Shown: positions 1 to 8,674 of the stretch, piece after piece | Numbering within the stretch: position 1 is the first letter of the stretch | How the letters are laid out: every line of letters begins with the position of its first letter | Assembly: GCA_000466585.1 (NCBI GenBank) | Contig: KE993464.1 | Coordinates: forward strand, 180,555 to 244,554 | Source of the DNA: Clostridiales bacterium oral taxon 876 str. F0540 | GTDB lineage: Bacteria; Bacillota; Clostridia; Clostridiales; Clostridiaceae | Reading direction: 5' to 3' | DNA length: 64,000 bases | Position numbers and translations under genes: made by a program | The notes under the pieces: model-generated | Databases searched by the model: none | What the model was told of the DNA's origin: nothing | The model's input: only the letters and a program-made list of their open reading frames with translations

Positions 1-1
1 T

Positions 2-307
2 TTGGACAAGGATTTTGATAATATATATAGAATTACATTTGTGGAACAATACATAAACATGCTTTCTACAAACGAAGGAGTTAAATATGACTATAAAACT
101 ATTGAAGGCAAGAATTATCAGCTTATAGAGTTAATAATTCCAGGAGGAACAAGAGAAACGGACAAGGCAGTAATGTATGTAAATACTAAAACCTACCTTC
201 CTGAATGGATTATAGTATATGATGAAAATAATAGGGAAAGAATAAAAATAACTTATAAGAACTTCCAATGTGAAGAAATTGACAGCAAATTATTTAATAT
301 TGATTAA
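2..307 (+). CDS. GerS/LolA-like lipoprotein, 3' part only
   Basis: The open frame runs in from before the window, so only the last ~101 residues are present. The tail (TYLPEWIIVYDENNRERIKI, then ITYKNF) resembles the C-terminal beta strands of LolA-fold lipoproteins such as the clostridial germination lipoprotein GerS. In C. difficile gerS lies directly upstream of an alanine racemase gene, and the same neighbour (alr) begins 66 nt downstream here. A role in spore germination or envelope maturation is inferred from that context. The signal peptide and lipobox would lie outside the window. Confidence 0.6.
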   Translation: MDKDFDNIYRITFVEQYINMLSTNEGVKYDYKTIEGKNYQLIELIIPGGTRETDKAVMYVNTKTYLPEWIIVYDENNRERIKITYKNFQCEEIDSKLFNID

Positions 308-372
308 TTATTTGCTTAATTAAATTGGACAGACTGTAAAAACGCAGAGCGATTTTTAACGGGGGGATATTT

Positions 373-1533
373 GTGTTCAGACACTTAAGACCAGTATGGG
401 CAGAGGTTGATTTAGATAATCTTGCCCATAATATGAGAGAAATACGAAGGAACTCAAAGAGTAAGGATATTATTGCAGTAATAAAAGCGGATGGATATGG
501 ACATGGTGCACTTGATATTGCTCCGACCTTGCTTGCAAACGGTGCAACAAGAATTGCTGTGGCGGTATTGAATGAGGCTGTTGAATTAAGACGCGGCGGC
601 ATTGAGCAGCCCATTATGATTTTAGGATTTACTCCTCCAAGTCTTATTGATTTGCTTATTAGATATGATATAGAGCAAACTGTGTATTCTTACGACTTAG
701 CAAAAGAAATATCAGAAGCAGCGCGAAAGAAAAACAAGACTGCCAAAATACACATAGCACTTGACACCGGTATGGGAAGAATAGGCTTTCTGCCTGACGA
801 GGAAAGCTTGGAAGAAGTATTTAAAATAAGCAGACTGCCGAATCTAATTATAGAAGGACTTTTTTCACATTTTTCTTCAGCGGATGAAAATGATAAAGAA
901 TATACTAAAGCCCAACTTGACAAGTATAATTACTTTTATGAAAAACTAAAGGGAAAAGGTGTTAATGTAAATATAAGGCACATTGCAAATAGTGCTGCCA
1001 TAATTGATTTGCCTGAATCACATTTTGAAGCGGTCAGACCTGGGATAATTTTATATGGTTATTATCCGTCTGATGAAGTTTTAAAAGAAAAAATAGATTT
1101 AAAGCCTGTAATGTCTCTTAAAACAAATATAGTCCACATAAAAAAGCTTCCAGTTGGGGAGTATATAAGCTATGGAAGGAAATTTAAAACATCTAGGGAA
1201 AGTATTATAGCAACCCTGCCTGTTGGATACGCAGATGGTTACACAAGACTTTTATTCAATAAGGCAAAGGTTATTATTAATGGATGCTTTGTTCCTGTAA
1301 TTGGACGAATCTGCATGGATCAATGCATGGTGGATGTTACTGATATTCCTGAAGTAAAGCTTGGCGATGAGGTTATTCTAATGGGGCAGCAGGGTGAAAT
1401 AAAATTTACAGCTGATGATATTGCAGAACTTATAGGGACCATAAACTATGAAGTTACCTGTATGATAAGCAAAAGAGTTCCCCGAGTTTACATGAAGGAT
1501 GGAAAAGTCGTAAAAATAAGAAATTATGTATAA
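373..1533 (+). CDS. alr: alanine racemase
   Basis: PLP-dependent interconversion of L- and D-alanine, supplying D-Ala for peptidoglycan. The PLP lysine is K38 in AVIKADGYGHG; the second-domain catalytic tyrosine region reads YISYGRKF, and the C-terminal beta domain contains VIGRICMDQCMVDVT. At 386 aa it is full length. The start is GTG, six nt after a run of six G (361-366) that serves as ribosome binding site; the preceding TTG is less well spaced. It follows the GerS-like gene closely, so the two may be cotranscribed. Confidence 0.95.
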   Translation: MFRHLRPVWAEVDLDNLAHNMREIRRNSKSKDIIAVIKADGYGHGALDIAPTLLANGATRIAVAVLNEAVELRRGGIEQPIMILGFTPPSLIDLLIRYDIEQTVYSYDLAKEISEAARKKNKTAKIHIALDTGMGRIGFLPDEESLEEVFKISRLPNLIIEGLFSHFSSADENDKEYTKAQLDKYNYFYEKLKGKGVNVNIRHIANSAAIIDLPESHFEAVRPGIILYGYYPSDEVLKEKIDLKPVMSLKTNIVHIKKLPVGEYISYGRKFKTSRESIIATLPVGYADGYTRLLFNKAKVIINGCFVPVIGRICMDQCMVDVTDIPEVKLGDEVILMGQQGEIKFTADDIAELIGTINYEVTCMISKRVPRVYMKDGKVVKIRNYV

Positions 1534-1588
1534 TTTTTTTAGAATGAAGCCATATATGCCGTAAAATGGGGAAATACAAATTATTACT

Positions 1589-1618
1589 TTGACATATTGA
1601 CATATTGTGAATTATAAT
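1589..1618 (+). promoter_or_regulatory. sigma-A promoter for mazEF
   Basis: TTGACA (1589-1594), an 18-nt spacer and TATAAT (1613-1618): both hexamers match consensus. A second TTGACA eight nt later is too close to the -10 to serve. Predicted transcription start is near 1625, leaving a leader of about 220 nt before the antitoxin start at 1848. Confidence 0.65.
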
Positions 1619-1847
1619 CTTATTGTACATATTTATGCCTAAATTGAATTGTACTGTTAAGTATAAAAATTTAAGCGTAAATACCTTAATTTGTATATTA
1701 CATGCGGATAAGTATCTTAGATATCAAATTAAATCGGATATTTAATTTTGTAAAGAATATAGAAACATCTATATTTTGCTCTATTAAATTTAGATTTATT
1801 ATTTGAATCTATATAGTACACGAAGCATTAGGAGGCGTTTATTTCCC

Positions 1848-2168
1848 ATGGCAGGTTCAAAAAAACTCGTAGTCAACCTCAATGAGACACTTTATAATGA
1901 ATTTAATAAGGCACTTGAAGAAGATTGCAAAAAAAGAAGTGAATTTATTAGGGATGCCATAATATTATATATTGAGGAGAAGAAAAGACTTAATTTTATT
2001 GATCAGATGAGAAAGGGATATATGGAGATGGCTCAGCTAAATCTAGAAATTGCAGAAATGGGCTTTGCAAATGATATAGACGAGTTAAAAAAGTATGAAG
2101 CGAAGCTAGCGGAGAGTGATTTTCCAAATGACGACAGTAGTGAAAAGAGGAGATATATTCTATGCTGA
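1848..2168 (+). CDS. CopG/MetJ-type antitoxin (EndoAI, MazE-like)
   Basis: A 106-aa ribbon-helix-helix protein. The N-terminal strand KKLVVNLNETLYNEF is followed by helices ending SEFIRDAIILYIEEKK, the RHH arrangement of Bacillus EndoAI. It should bind its own promoter and neutralise the MazF/EndoA toxin encoded next. The frame stays open upstream, but the ATG at 1848 is preferred because GGAGG lies at 1831-1835 and the RHH strand begins right after it. Its end overlaps the toxin gene by about 40 nt, typical of cotranslated toxin-antitoxin pairs. Confidence 0.85.
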   Translation: MAGSKKLVVNLNETLYNEFNKALEEDCKKRSEFIRDAIILYIEEKKRLNFIDQMRKGYMEMAQLNLEIAEMGFANDIDELKKYEAKLAESDFPNDDSSEKRRYILC

Positions 2169-2475
2169 TTTAAGCCCAGTAGTAGGATCTGAACAAGGCG
2201 GGATAAGACCAGTTATCATTATACAAAATGATGTGGGTAATAAATACAGTCCAACAGTAATTGTAGCAGCAATTACTTCACAGATAAATAAAGCAAAACT
2301 TCCAACACATGTTGAAATCTCCTCAGAAGAATATGGTTTAAACAAAGATTCAGTTGTTTTGCTTGAGCAAATTAGAACCTTAGACAAGAAAAGACTAAAG
2401 GAAAAAATAGGTCATATGACTGAGGGAGACATGAAAAAGGTTGATGAAGCACTTTCTATAAGTGTTGGGTTGTAA
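2128..2475 (+). CDS. ndoA: mRNA interferase toxin EndoA/MazF
   Basis: A 115-aa endoribonuclease that cleaves single-stranded RNA. It begins MTTVVKRGDIFYADLSPVVG and closely matches Bacillus EndoA, with conserved SEQGG(I/V)RPV, the catalytic threonine region AAITSQI, and the C-terminal DEALSISVGL. The ATG at 2128 is chosen over an ATG four codons earlier because it gives the family N-terminus. It overlaps the antitoxin gene out of frame. As in Bacillus it lies just downstream of alr. A terminator follows 4 nt after the stop. Confidence 0.93.
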   Translation: MTTVVKRGDIFYADLSPVVGSEQGGIRPVIIIQNDVGNKYSPTVIVAAITSQINKAKLPTHVEISSEEYGLNKDSVVLLEQIRTLDKKRLKEKIGHMTEGDMKKVDEALSISVGL

Positions 2476-2478
2476 TAG

Positions 2479-2498
2479 GGGGCTTTTAGCCCCTTTTT
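2479..2498 (+). terminator. terminator after mazEF
   Basis: A perfect six-base-pair stem GGGGCT/AGCCCC with a TTT loop, followed by five T. It begins just after the toxin stop codon. Confidence 0.85.
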
Positions 2499-2625
2499 AT
2501 AGTTAACTGACAATTAAGAATGGATAATTAAGTATTATTGGCCAAAATTCCCTAGGGGGTTTTCAGTAAATTAAAATTTCATTCTTCATTATTGACTATT
2601 TATTAAACAAAAGAGGGGGAATATC

Positions 2626-2976
2626 ATGAAGCACTATGTAGAAGATGTATTATATTGTTTGAAACTATCACTGTATTTTTTTGCGGGCTCGTTTATTATC
2701 GGTTCAATAGTTGGACTTATTTTACATGGCTTTAATTTTAGAGAGGTTATTATTTGGGGCTGCAGGCTGACAGAGATAATAGGCACAATCGGATTGTTGT
2801 TATCAGCAATATCTTTTGTAAAAAGGGATTTAATGAGGCCTCTTAACTACCAGAAGCAGTGGGATACATATTTTAGAAGATTAAATCTGTCTCATGTTAT
2901 ATTTTTAATATCTATTTTTATTATTTCTTACTCATTTTTAATTGAATATTTTATCGGACCGGCAAGAGGGGTTTAG
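2626..2976 (+). CDS. small membrane protein of unknown function
   Basis: 116 aa with three hydrophobic segments: about residues 13-35 (LYFFAGSFIIGSIVGLILHG), 46-65 and 92-110. A basic, aromatic linker (KRDLMRPLNYQKQWDTYFRRLN) lies between the second and third. The ATG is preceded by AGAGGGGGA, a good ribosome binding site. I do not recognise the family with certainty. It stands alone between the mazEF terminator and the YitT-family gene. No catalytic motif is visible. Confidence 0.6.
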   Translation: MKHYVEDVLYCLKLSLYFFAGSFIIGSIVGLILHGFNFREVIIWGCRLTEIIGTIGLLLSAISFVKRDLMRPLNYQKQWDTYFRRLNLSHVIFLISIFIISYSFLIEYFIGPARGV

Positions 2977-2990
2977 CATTATAGGAGGCT

Positions 2991-3058
2991 GAAGTTCTAA
3001 ATGGACTTTAGCGGGTAACTTGTGAGCAAAAGCGAATACTTTAAGTTACGCAGTGCCC
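2991..3058. repeat. structured intergenic repeat, divergent copy
   Basis: Shares the block AAGTnCTAAATGGACTTT(T)A plus GGGnAA.CT.(T)G.GAGC...AGCGA.TAC with the two tandem copies at 29415-29550. A stem GTAACTT (3015-3021)/AAGTTAC (3043-3049) occupies the position where the other copies have a stem of different sequence. Function is unknown. Confidence 0.5.
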
Positions 3059-3113
3059 AAAGGGAGCGAACACTCATAAACTAACCCAGTGATCCGACAA
3101 AAAGGAGGATTCT

Positions 3114-3968
3114 ATGAAAAATTTTAGGGATTATTTTCTGATTACTATTGGATTTTTATTAGTGGCGTTGGCATTGGAACTGTTTTTAGTTCCTAATAAA
3201 ATAGCGGCAGGCGGAGTATCCGGAATAGCAATAATAATTAACAGTATTTTTCCTGCTATTGATGTAGGATTGCTTATGCTTGGAATGAACGTAATATTAT
3301 TTATAGTTGCGTTTATAGTTATAGGCAATAAATTTGGAGGGAAAAGTATTTATGCAAGTTTAGGTCTCTCTGGCACAATATGGGTAATGGATAAACTTGA
3401 GGTTTCTAAGCATGTTCTCACAAATGATTTGCTGCTCGCATCTATATTTGGAACATTGCTTTCGGGAATCGGGATGGCCATGGTCTTTAATCAAAATGCA
3501 TCCACAGGCGGAACGGATATAATTGCTAAAATACTAAATAAATTTTTTCATATAGATATCGGAAAGTCGCTTTTAGCTGTAGATTTTATTGTAACTATAT
3601 TTGCAGGAGTAACCTTTGGAGCAAATGTAGCAATGTACGCACTTTTGTGCGTAATAATGAATGGTTTTGTTATAGATAATGCAATTGAAGGCTTTAATAC
3701 TTGTAAAGAAATAATGGTTATAAGTACTAAAACATCTGAAATAAGCAGATACATAATAGATGAATTAGAAAGAGGATGTACCATTTTTAATGGTAAGGGA
3801 GGCTATAGCGCCAAAAATACAGATATATTGTATACTGTACTGCATAGAAAGCAATTTATAAAACTTAAGAAGTTTATTAAGGAAGTAGACAGCAGAGCAT
3901 TTATAACTGTAAGCGAGGCACATGAAGTTCTTGGTGAAGGCTTCAAGGATATATTGGGAGACGAGTAA
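3114..3968 (+). CDS. YitT-family membrane protein (DUF161 + DUF2179)
   Basis: A 284-aa integral membrane protein with five to six hydrophobic segments in residues 1-180 (DUF161), including the glycine-rich stretch AAGGVSGIAIIIN and the family motif NQNASTGGTDIIAKIL. A soluble C-terminal DUF2179 domain follows (about 195-280; RGCTIFNGKGGYS is diagnostic). Transport of an unidentified substrate is usually assumed. In Bacillus the YitT-family gene yvjA sits next to ftsEX, as here. The ATG follows AAAAGGAGG at a good distance. Confidence 0.85.
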   Translation: MKNFRDYFLITIGFLLVALALELFLVPNKIAAGGVSGIAIIINSIFPAIDVGLLMLGMNVILFIVAFIVIGNKFGGKSIYASLGLSGTIWVMDKLEVSKHVLTNDLLLASIFGTLLSGIGMAMVFNQNASTGGTDIIAKILNKFFHIDIGKSLLAVDFIVTIFAGVTFGANVAMYALLCVIMNGFVIDNAIEGFNTCKEIMVISTKTSEISRYIIDELERGCTIFNGKGGYSAKNTDILYTVLHRKQFIKLKKFIKEVDSRAFITVSEAHEVLGEGFKDILGDE

Positions 3969-4030
3969 ATTAATTAAGAATGAAAAGTTTTATAATATTG
4001 GTACGAAAAATAATAGTAGTTTATGGAAAT

Positions 4031-4061
4031 GACGTTTTGCGAGCAAAACGTCTATTTTTTT
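4031..4061 (+). terminator. terminator after YitT-family gene
   Basis: Ten-base-pair perfect stem GACGTTTTGC/GCAAAACGTC with a two-nt centre, followed by TATTTTTTT. Confidence 0.8.
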
Positions 4062-4166
4062 GCTCAGCATTCATAAAATCTACATATAAGGAGTATATAA
4101 TATCTTATAAAATCTCAAAAAAGTAATTTGTTCATCAAATCTTCATGCTTAAATTGTCATTATTAA

Positions 4167-4195
4167 TTGTCCCAAAATGGACTCTATGTTATAAT
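4167..4195 (+). promoter_or_regulatory. promoter of the ftsEX operon
   Basis: TTGTCC, 17-nt spacer, TATAAT (4190-4195), about 57 nt upstream of the ftsE start. The preceding gene ends in a terminator, so this should be the operon's own start. Confidence 0.65.
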
Positions 4196-4252
4196 GAACT
4201 CGTGTATTGTGTATGTTTGTGTAAAAAATCATATTAATAAGGAGCTGCAGCA

Positions 4253-4942
4253 ATGATTGAATTTAAAAATGTTAGTAAAATATACGACAATAATGTGACT
4301 GCACTTAAGGATGTAACTATAAGAATAGATAGAGGAGAATTTGTTTTTTTAGTAGGTCCAAGCGGAGCCGGTAAATCAACTTTTATAAAAATGCTTTTAA
4401 AAGAAGTAGAGCCTACAACAGGTAATATTATTATAAATGACAGTTTGGATATTACAAAGTTAAAAAGAGGACAAGTTCCATACTATAGAAGAAAAATTGG
4501 TGTGGTATTTCAGGATTTTAGATTAATTCAAAATTTAAATGTATATGAAAATGTTGCATTTGCAATGAGAGTAATAGAGGCAAGTCCGAAAGAAATAAGA
4601 AAAAGAGTACCAATGATGCTTTCATTAGTTGGTCTTTCAAATAAATACAAATCTTTCCCACATGAATTGTCAGGAGGAGAACAGCAAAGGGTGGCTTTAG
4701 CAAGAGCTATAGTAAATAATCCTTCCCTTCTTATTGCTGACGAGCCTACAGGAAACCTTGACCCAGAAACAGCAATGGGTATTATGGAAATACTTAGTGA
4801 TATTAATCGCGCCGGAACAACCGTTGTTATGGCAACCCATGCAAAGGATATAGTTGATGTTATGAAAAAGAGAGTTATAGCTGTTGAAAAAGGAATAATC
4901 GCAAGAGATGAAAAAAGGGGGCTGTACGGATATGAAGATTAA
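4253..4942 (+). CDS. ftsE: cell-division ABC transporter ATPase FtsE
   Basis: 229-aa ATPase of the FtsEX complex, which works not as a transporter but as a mechanical activator of a cell-wall hydrolase. Walker A GPSGAGKS (residues 35-42), ABC signature LSGGEQQRVALARA, Walker B LLIADEPTGNLD and the switch histidine in MATHAKDI are all present, so ATP hydrolysis should be intact. The ribosome binding site is AAGGAG. The 3' end overlaps ftsX by about 11 nt, indicating coupled translation of the two subunits. Confidence 0.96.
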   Translation: MIEFKNVSKIYDNNVTALKDVTIRIDRGEFVFLVGPSGAGKSTFIKMLLKEVEPTTGNIIINDSLDITKLKRGQVPYYRRKIGVVFQDFRLIQNLNVYENVAFAMRVIEASPKEIRKRVPMMLSLVGLSNKYKSFPHELSGGEQQRVALARAIVNNPSLLIADEPTGNLDPETAMGIMEILSDINRAGTTVVMATHAKDIVDVMKKRVIAVEKGIIARDEKRGLYGYED

Positions 4943-5822
4943 TACTTTCAAACATTTTGTTGGCGATGCGGCAAAAAATTTACGTAGAAACAGAACTATT
5001 AGTACAGCATCTATGGCAACTGTGGCTGCTACTTTATTTATACTTGGTTTGTTTATGCTTACCATATTAAATATTCAGCAAATGATGAAGGAAGTAGAGT
5101 CTAAGGTTGAAGTAAAAGTAGTATTGAAAAATGATATAAAAACTGATGAGCAAAAGGCTCTTGAAAAAGCTATTAAAGATACAGAAGGTGTTGTTGATGT
5201 AGCTTATGAAAGTAAAGGTCAAGCCCTTGATAATCTCAAAAAACAGCTTGGAGAGCAAAATAAAACACTGGTAGAAGGACTAGATCAGGAAAATCCGCTT
5301 CCTAATTCCTACATTATAAGGATGGACAAACCAGAGAGAGTTACTACAGTTGTTAATAATATTAAGAGCATGTCAGGAATTGACACAATAAAAGATGCAA
5401 GAGAAGTAGTTGATAAAATAATTGCTATTACAAATGCAATTAAATGGGTTGGAGTTGTTATATTTGCAATACTGATAGGCGTCTCATTATTCCTTATCGG
5501 TAATACAATTAAGCTTACAGTTTATGCAAGAAGAAGAGAAATAGGTATAATGAAATATATAGGTGCTACAGACTGGTTTATAAGATGGCCATTTATCTTA
5601 GAAGGAGCGTTTATAGGAGTCATTGGAGCTTTAGTTGCGGGAATACTTTTATATTATGGCTACAGATTCTTATGTTTAAAAATGAATGCTGGAATTATGA
5701 TGGTTCAGTTAATCAGTCCGTCTTATGTTATGAGTACTATGCTGCTTGAATTTATTGCTGGAGGTATCCTGATAGGAATATTAGGAAGTATCTTGGCTAT
5801 AAGGAAATTCTTAGCAGTGTAA
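4932..5822 (+). CDS. ftsX: cell-division protein FtsX
   Basis: 296-aa membrane partner of FtsE. One TM helix near residues 25-45 (TVAATLFILGLFMLTI), an extracellular domain of ~120 residues rich in charged residues (binds the hydrolase partner in known systems), then three TM helices from about residue 175 within the FtsX/MacB core (TVYARRREIGIMKYIGATDWFI). The ATG at 4932 is chosen rather than the in-frame ATG at 4908 because GGGGG (4916-4921) provides its ribosome site and family proteins start MKINTFKHF-like. The hairpin just downstream lies before the hydrolase gene. Confidence 0.94.
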   Translation: MKINTFKHFVGDAAKNLRRNRTISTASMATVAATLFILGLFMLTILNIQQMMKEVESKVEVKVVLKNDIKTDEQKALEKAIKDTEGVVDVAYESKGQALDNLKKQLGEQNKTLVEGLDQENPLPNSYIIRMDKPERVTTVVNNIKSMSGIDTIKDAREVVDKIIAITNAIKWVGVVIFAILIGVSLFLIGNTIKLTVYARRREIGIMKYIGATDWFIRWPFILEGAFIGVIGALVAGILLYYGYRFLCLKMNAGIMMVQLISPSYVMSTMLLEFIAGGILIGILGSILAIRKFLAV

Positions 5823-5828
5823 ATCAAA

Positions 5829-5861
5829 TGAAGAATGATATTTTTACTATCATTCTTCATT
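5829..5861. repeat. intergenic hairpin between ftsX and the M23 hydrolase gene
   Basis: ATGAAGAATGATA (5829-5841) and its exact reverse complement (5849-5861) form a 13-bp stem with a 7-nt loop. No T-run follows, so readthrough is likely. It belongs to a family of GAAGAAT/ATTCTTC palindromes seen in several gaps of this window. Confidence 0.7.
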
Positions 5862-5891
5862 CTTCATTACATAAAGGTTTGGGGTGGTTGT

Positions 5892-7136
5892 ATGAAAAAA
5901 AGTATTGGACTTGCTTTATCAATAGTAATGTGCTTAACATCTGTGACTTATATCAGAGCTGATGAGCTTACAGATGCTCAAAAAAAGCTTAACAATATTA
6001 ATGACTCCATAAATGATAAAAAAGATGCGCTGGATAGTATTAATCAGCAAAAGGCGAGTACAGAGGAACTATTAAAAAATATTGAAAATAGTATGAAAAA
6101 TACTTCAAGTTCTTTGAATGAACTAAATAGTCAAATGTATGATTTTAATACTCAAATAGAAGATCTTGAAAAACGAATTGAAGAAAACAGTAATAATTTA
6201 AATCATCAGAATGAATTGTTTAAAAAGAGAATAAGAGCTATATATATAAATGGCAATCAGAGTTACTTGGAACTGCTGCTTCAATCAAATGATTTTTCGG
6301 ATTTTTTCAGCAGACTGGACTCTGCTATGAAATTGATGGAATATGATAAAAAGCTTATGAAGGATATTGAAGAGGATAAAAAAGCTCTGGAAGTAGAGAA
6401 GGCAGAACTGCAAAGGAAAAAAGGCAGCACAACTCAATTAAAACAGCAGGCTGATATAAAGCTTAAGGATCTTCAAGCTGTTTCGGATAAGAAGAAGGAC
6501 TTAATGACTGAGCTTACAAAAAATAAAGCAGCCTATGAACAAATGATTGATGAGGAAGAACAGCAATCCAAGGCAATAGCCTCAATGGTCCAGCAGATAC
6601 AAAAGAAAAAAGCTGAGGACAAAAAGAAAGCTGAACAAGCTAAACAAGAGCAAAATAATGCTAACTCAAAACCAAGCGGCAATAATGGTGGCAGCTCTAG
6701 TGGAACTAATAAAAATAATAACTCAGGAAGTACAACTTCAAGCGGCAAGTTCTACTGTGTAACAGGAAAACCAACATACATAACCTCTCCTTACGGCTGG
6801 AGAGTTCATCCTGTTCTTGGAACGAAGAGGTTTCATGCAGGAATTGACATAGGAGTGTTTAGTGGAACACCCATATATGCATTAACAGATGGAGAAGTAA
6901 TTTATTCCGGCTGGATGAGCGGCTATGGAAATGTAGTGATGATAGATCACGGAAGCTTAACCAGTGTTTATGGACATAACTCCTCCTTAGTTGTTAAGGT
7001 TGGACAGAAGGTGAAAGGTGGACAACTTATTTCCTATTCAGGAAATACCGGCTTATCTAGCGGACCGCATCTTCATTTTGAAATGAGAAAAGAAAACGGA
7101 GAAACAATAGACCCAAATCCATACTATGTTAAATAG
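5892..7136 (+). CDS. EnvC-like murein hydrolase activator / M23 endopeptidase
   Basis: 414 aa. Signal peptide at 1-23 (MKKSIGLALSIVMCLTSVTY), a long charged coiled coil from ~25 to 265, a Gly/Ser/Asn-rich linker and a C-terminal M23 (LytM) domain. The zinc motifs HAGIDIG and GPHLHFEM are both complete, so this looks like an active endopeptidase rather than a degenerate activator. Placement directly after ftsEX suggests it is the hydrolase gated by FtsX, analogous to CwlO or PcsB systems. The ATG at 5892 follows GGGGTGG; upstream in-frame codons belong to the intergenic palindrome. Confidence 0.9.
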   Translation: MKKSIGLALSIVMCLTSVTYIRADELTDAQKKLNNINDSINDKKDALDSINQQKASTEELLKNIENSMKNTSSSLNELNSQMYDFNTQIEDLEKRIEENSNNLNHQNELFKKRIRAIYINGNQSYLELLLQSNDFSDFFSRLDSAMKLMEYDKKLMKDIEEDKKALEVEKAELQRKKGSTTQLKQQADIKLKDLQAVSDKKKDLMTELTKNKAAYEQMIDEEEQQSKAIASMVQQIQKKKAEDKKKAEQAKQEQNNANSKPSGNNGGSSSGTNKNNNSGSTTSSGKFYCVTGKPTYITSPYGWRVHPVLGTKRFHAGIDIGVFSGTPIYALTDGEVIYSGWMSGYGNVVMIDHGSLTSVYGHNSSLVVKVGQKVKGGQLISYSGNTGLSSGPHLHFEMRKENGETIDPNPYYVK

Positions 7137-7141
7137 TAACG

Positions 7142-7203
7142 TGAGGGGCTATCTGTAAAACAGCTGAAAGTTCGGTTGTTTTACAGATAGCCCCTCATAT
7201 TTT
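7142..7203 (+). terminator. strong terminator after the M23 hydrolase gene
   Basis: 21-bp uninterrupted stem (7142-7162 with 7177-7197) with a 14-nt loop, then TATTTTT. One of the strongest hairpins in the window. Confidence 0.88.
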
Positions 7204-7238
7204 TAAATCAAAAAAATATTATATGAAAAAATATAATT

Positions 7239-7267
7239 TTGGAAATTTATTTTTTTAGTGTTATAAT
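7239..7267 (+). promoter_or_regulatory. promoter of ctpB
   Basis: TTGGAA, 17-nt spacer, TATAAT (7262-7267). The ctpB start is ~180 nt downstream; the leader contains a small GCTTCT/AGAAGC hairpin near 7346-7368 and otherwise AT-rich sequence. No known riboswitch pattern was recognised. Confidence 0.6.
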
Positions 7268-7448
7268 TATTTAGTATTTATATAAATATATAGATAAGCT
7301 ATTTTTTATGCTTGTTTAGATTTCAAAGTAAATCTGCTATTTAAGCTTCTCAAAAACATGTAGAAGCATTAGGATTTTTGATTGCTCAAATAGAGATTTA
7401 CTAATTGAAACTATGTAGTCAAAAATAAGTAATACAGGAGGAGCGGGC

Positions 7449-8651
7449 ATGAATGTAAAAAAGAAATGGATAGCATGGACTGTTGCTATAGTTTTAGCAA
7501 CAAATGTTTTAACTTATTATGGAACCAGAAGGATTTCATTGGTGCTTCCTGGAGGAAAAACAATAGGTGCACAGCAGTTTACTGATGTTTCAAAGTTTCA
7601 AAAGATGTTTGAGGTAAGGAACCTTATAAATAAACTTTATGATGGAAAAATTGACGACGATGCTCTTGTAGAAGGTGCAATAAAAGGAATGACGTCTGCC
7701 TTGAACGATCCTTATACTGTTTTTATGAATCAAAAAGAATATGATGCTTTTAGCTCACAAACAGAAGGAGCCTATTCAGGGGTAGGAATACAAATTGAAG
7801 TAAAGGAAGATAATATAGTAGTTGTTTCAACCTTTGAAAATTCACCTGCTAAAAAGGCAGGAATACTCCCAGGAGATATCATTGAAAAGGTAAATGGAAC
7901 TGATGTAACAGGCAAGGAATACGATAAGGCTGTTACAATGATGAAGGGAAAAGAAGGTACTAATGTTGATATAACCGTATTGAGAAATTCAAAGGATACA
8001 CATACATATACAGTTAAGAGATCGAAGATAACCCTTGATACTGTAAGCGGTGAAATGCTTCAAAATAATATAGCCTACATAAAATTATCAATGTTTGATG
8101 AAAATACAGGTAAAAATTTTGACAGCAAGCTAAAAGAGCTTAAAGATAAAGGAGCTAAAGGGCTTATTTTGGACTTAAGGCAGAATCCGGGAGGACTTTT
8201 AACTACTTGTGTAGATGTAGTGTCTAATTTTATTCCAAAGGGTAAAACGATAGTATCAACAGTTGATAAGAATGGAAACAAGGATGTTAGAGAATCTAAG
8301 GGCGGATTGGCAATAGGAATGCCTTTAGTAGTGTTAACCGATGGATTAACAGCCAGTGCTTCAGAAATTGTATCAGGCGCAGTCAGAGACTACAAGATAG
8401 GAACTCTGGTTGGCGAAAAAACCTTTGGAAAGGGTGTAGTTCAAACTGTAGTAGATACAGGAGATGGAACAGCACTTAAGGTTACTATGGCAAAATATTA
8501 TACTCCAAATGGAGAAAACATACATAAAATAGGCATTCAGCCAGATGTTAAAATCGAGTACCCTGAAGATTTACTGAAAAAGCCATATTCAAGAAGTACA
8601 GATCCGCAATTTATTAAAGCATTAGAATTGATTAAAGATAAGATGAAATAA
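7449..8651 (+). CDS. ctpB: C-terminal processing peptidase, S41 family (CtpB-like)
   Basis: 400 aa. An N-terminal membrane anchor (residues 7-25) exports the protein. A PDZ domain follows (about 100-185; GVGIQIEV, SPAKKAGILPGDII), then the S41 protease core. The catalytic dyad is S303 in TASASEIVSGA and K328 in GEKTFGKGVVQ, at the usual 25-residue separation. CtpB cleaves regulators in the sporulation membrane space of Bacillus; substrates here are unknown. The ATG follows AGGAGGAG. The gene lies directly before the minJ-like gene, a neighbourhood also found in Bacillus. Confidence 0.92.
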   Translation: MNVKKKWIAWTVAIVLATNVLTYYGTRRISLVLPGGKTIGAQQFTDVSKFQKMFEVRNLINKLYDGKIDDDALVEGAIKGMTSALNDPYTVFMNQKEYDAFSSQTEGAYSGVGIQIEVKEDNIVVVSTFENSPAKKAGILPGDIIEKVNGTDVTGKEYDKAVTMMKGKEGTNVDITVLRNSKDTHTYTVKRSKITLDTVSGEMLQNNIAYIKLSMFDENTGKNFDSKLKELKDKGAKGLILDLRQNPGGLLTTCVDVVSNFIPKGKTIVSTVDKNGNKDVRESKGGLAIGMPLVVLTDGLTASASEIVSGAVRDYKIGTLVGEKTFGKGVVQTVVDTGDGTALKVTMAKYYTPNGENIHKIGIQPDVKIEYPEDLLKKPYSRSTDPQFIKALELIKDKMK

Positions 8652-8674
8652 TTTTTAGAGGAGAATATACATGC

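Noticed and set aside
2500..2620. Palindromic CCCTAGGGGG region as a regulatory site
   Set aside because: Short, partial match only; surrounding sequence resembles half of the gap-repeat family and no promoter is placed to use it.
7268..7448. Riboswitch in the long ctpB leader
   Set aside because: Only one small hairpin and AT-rich sequence; no recognised ligand-binding pattern or terminator/antiterminator pair.
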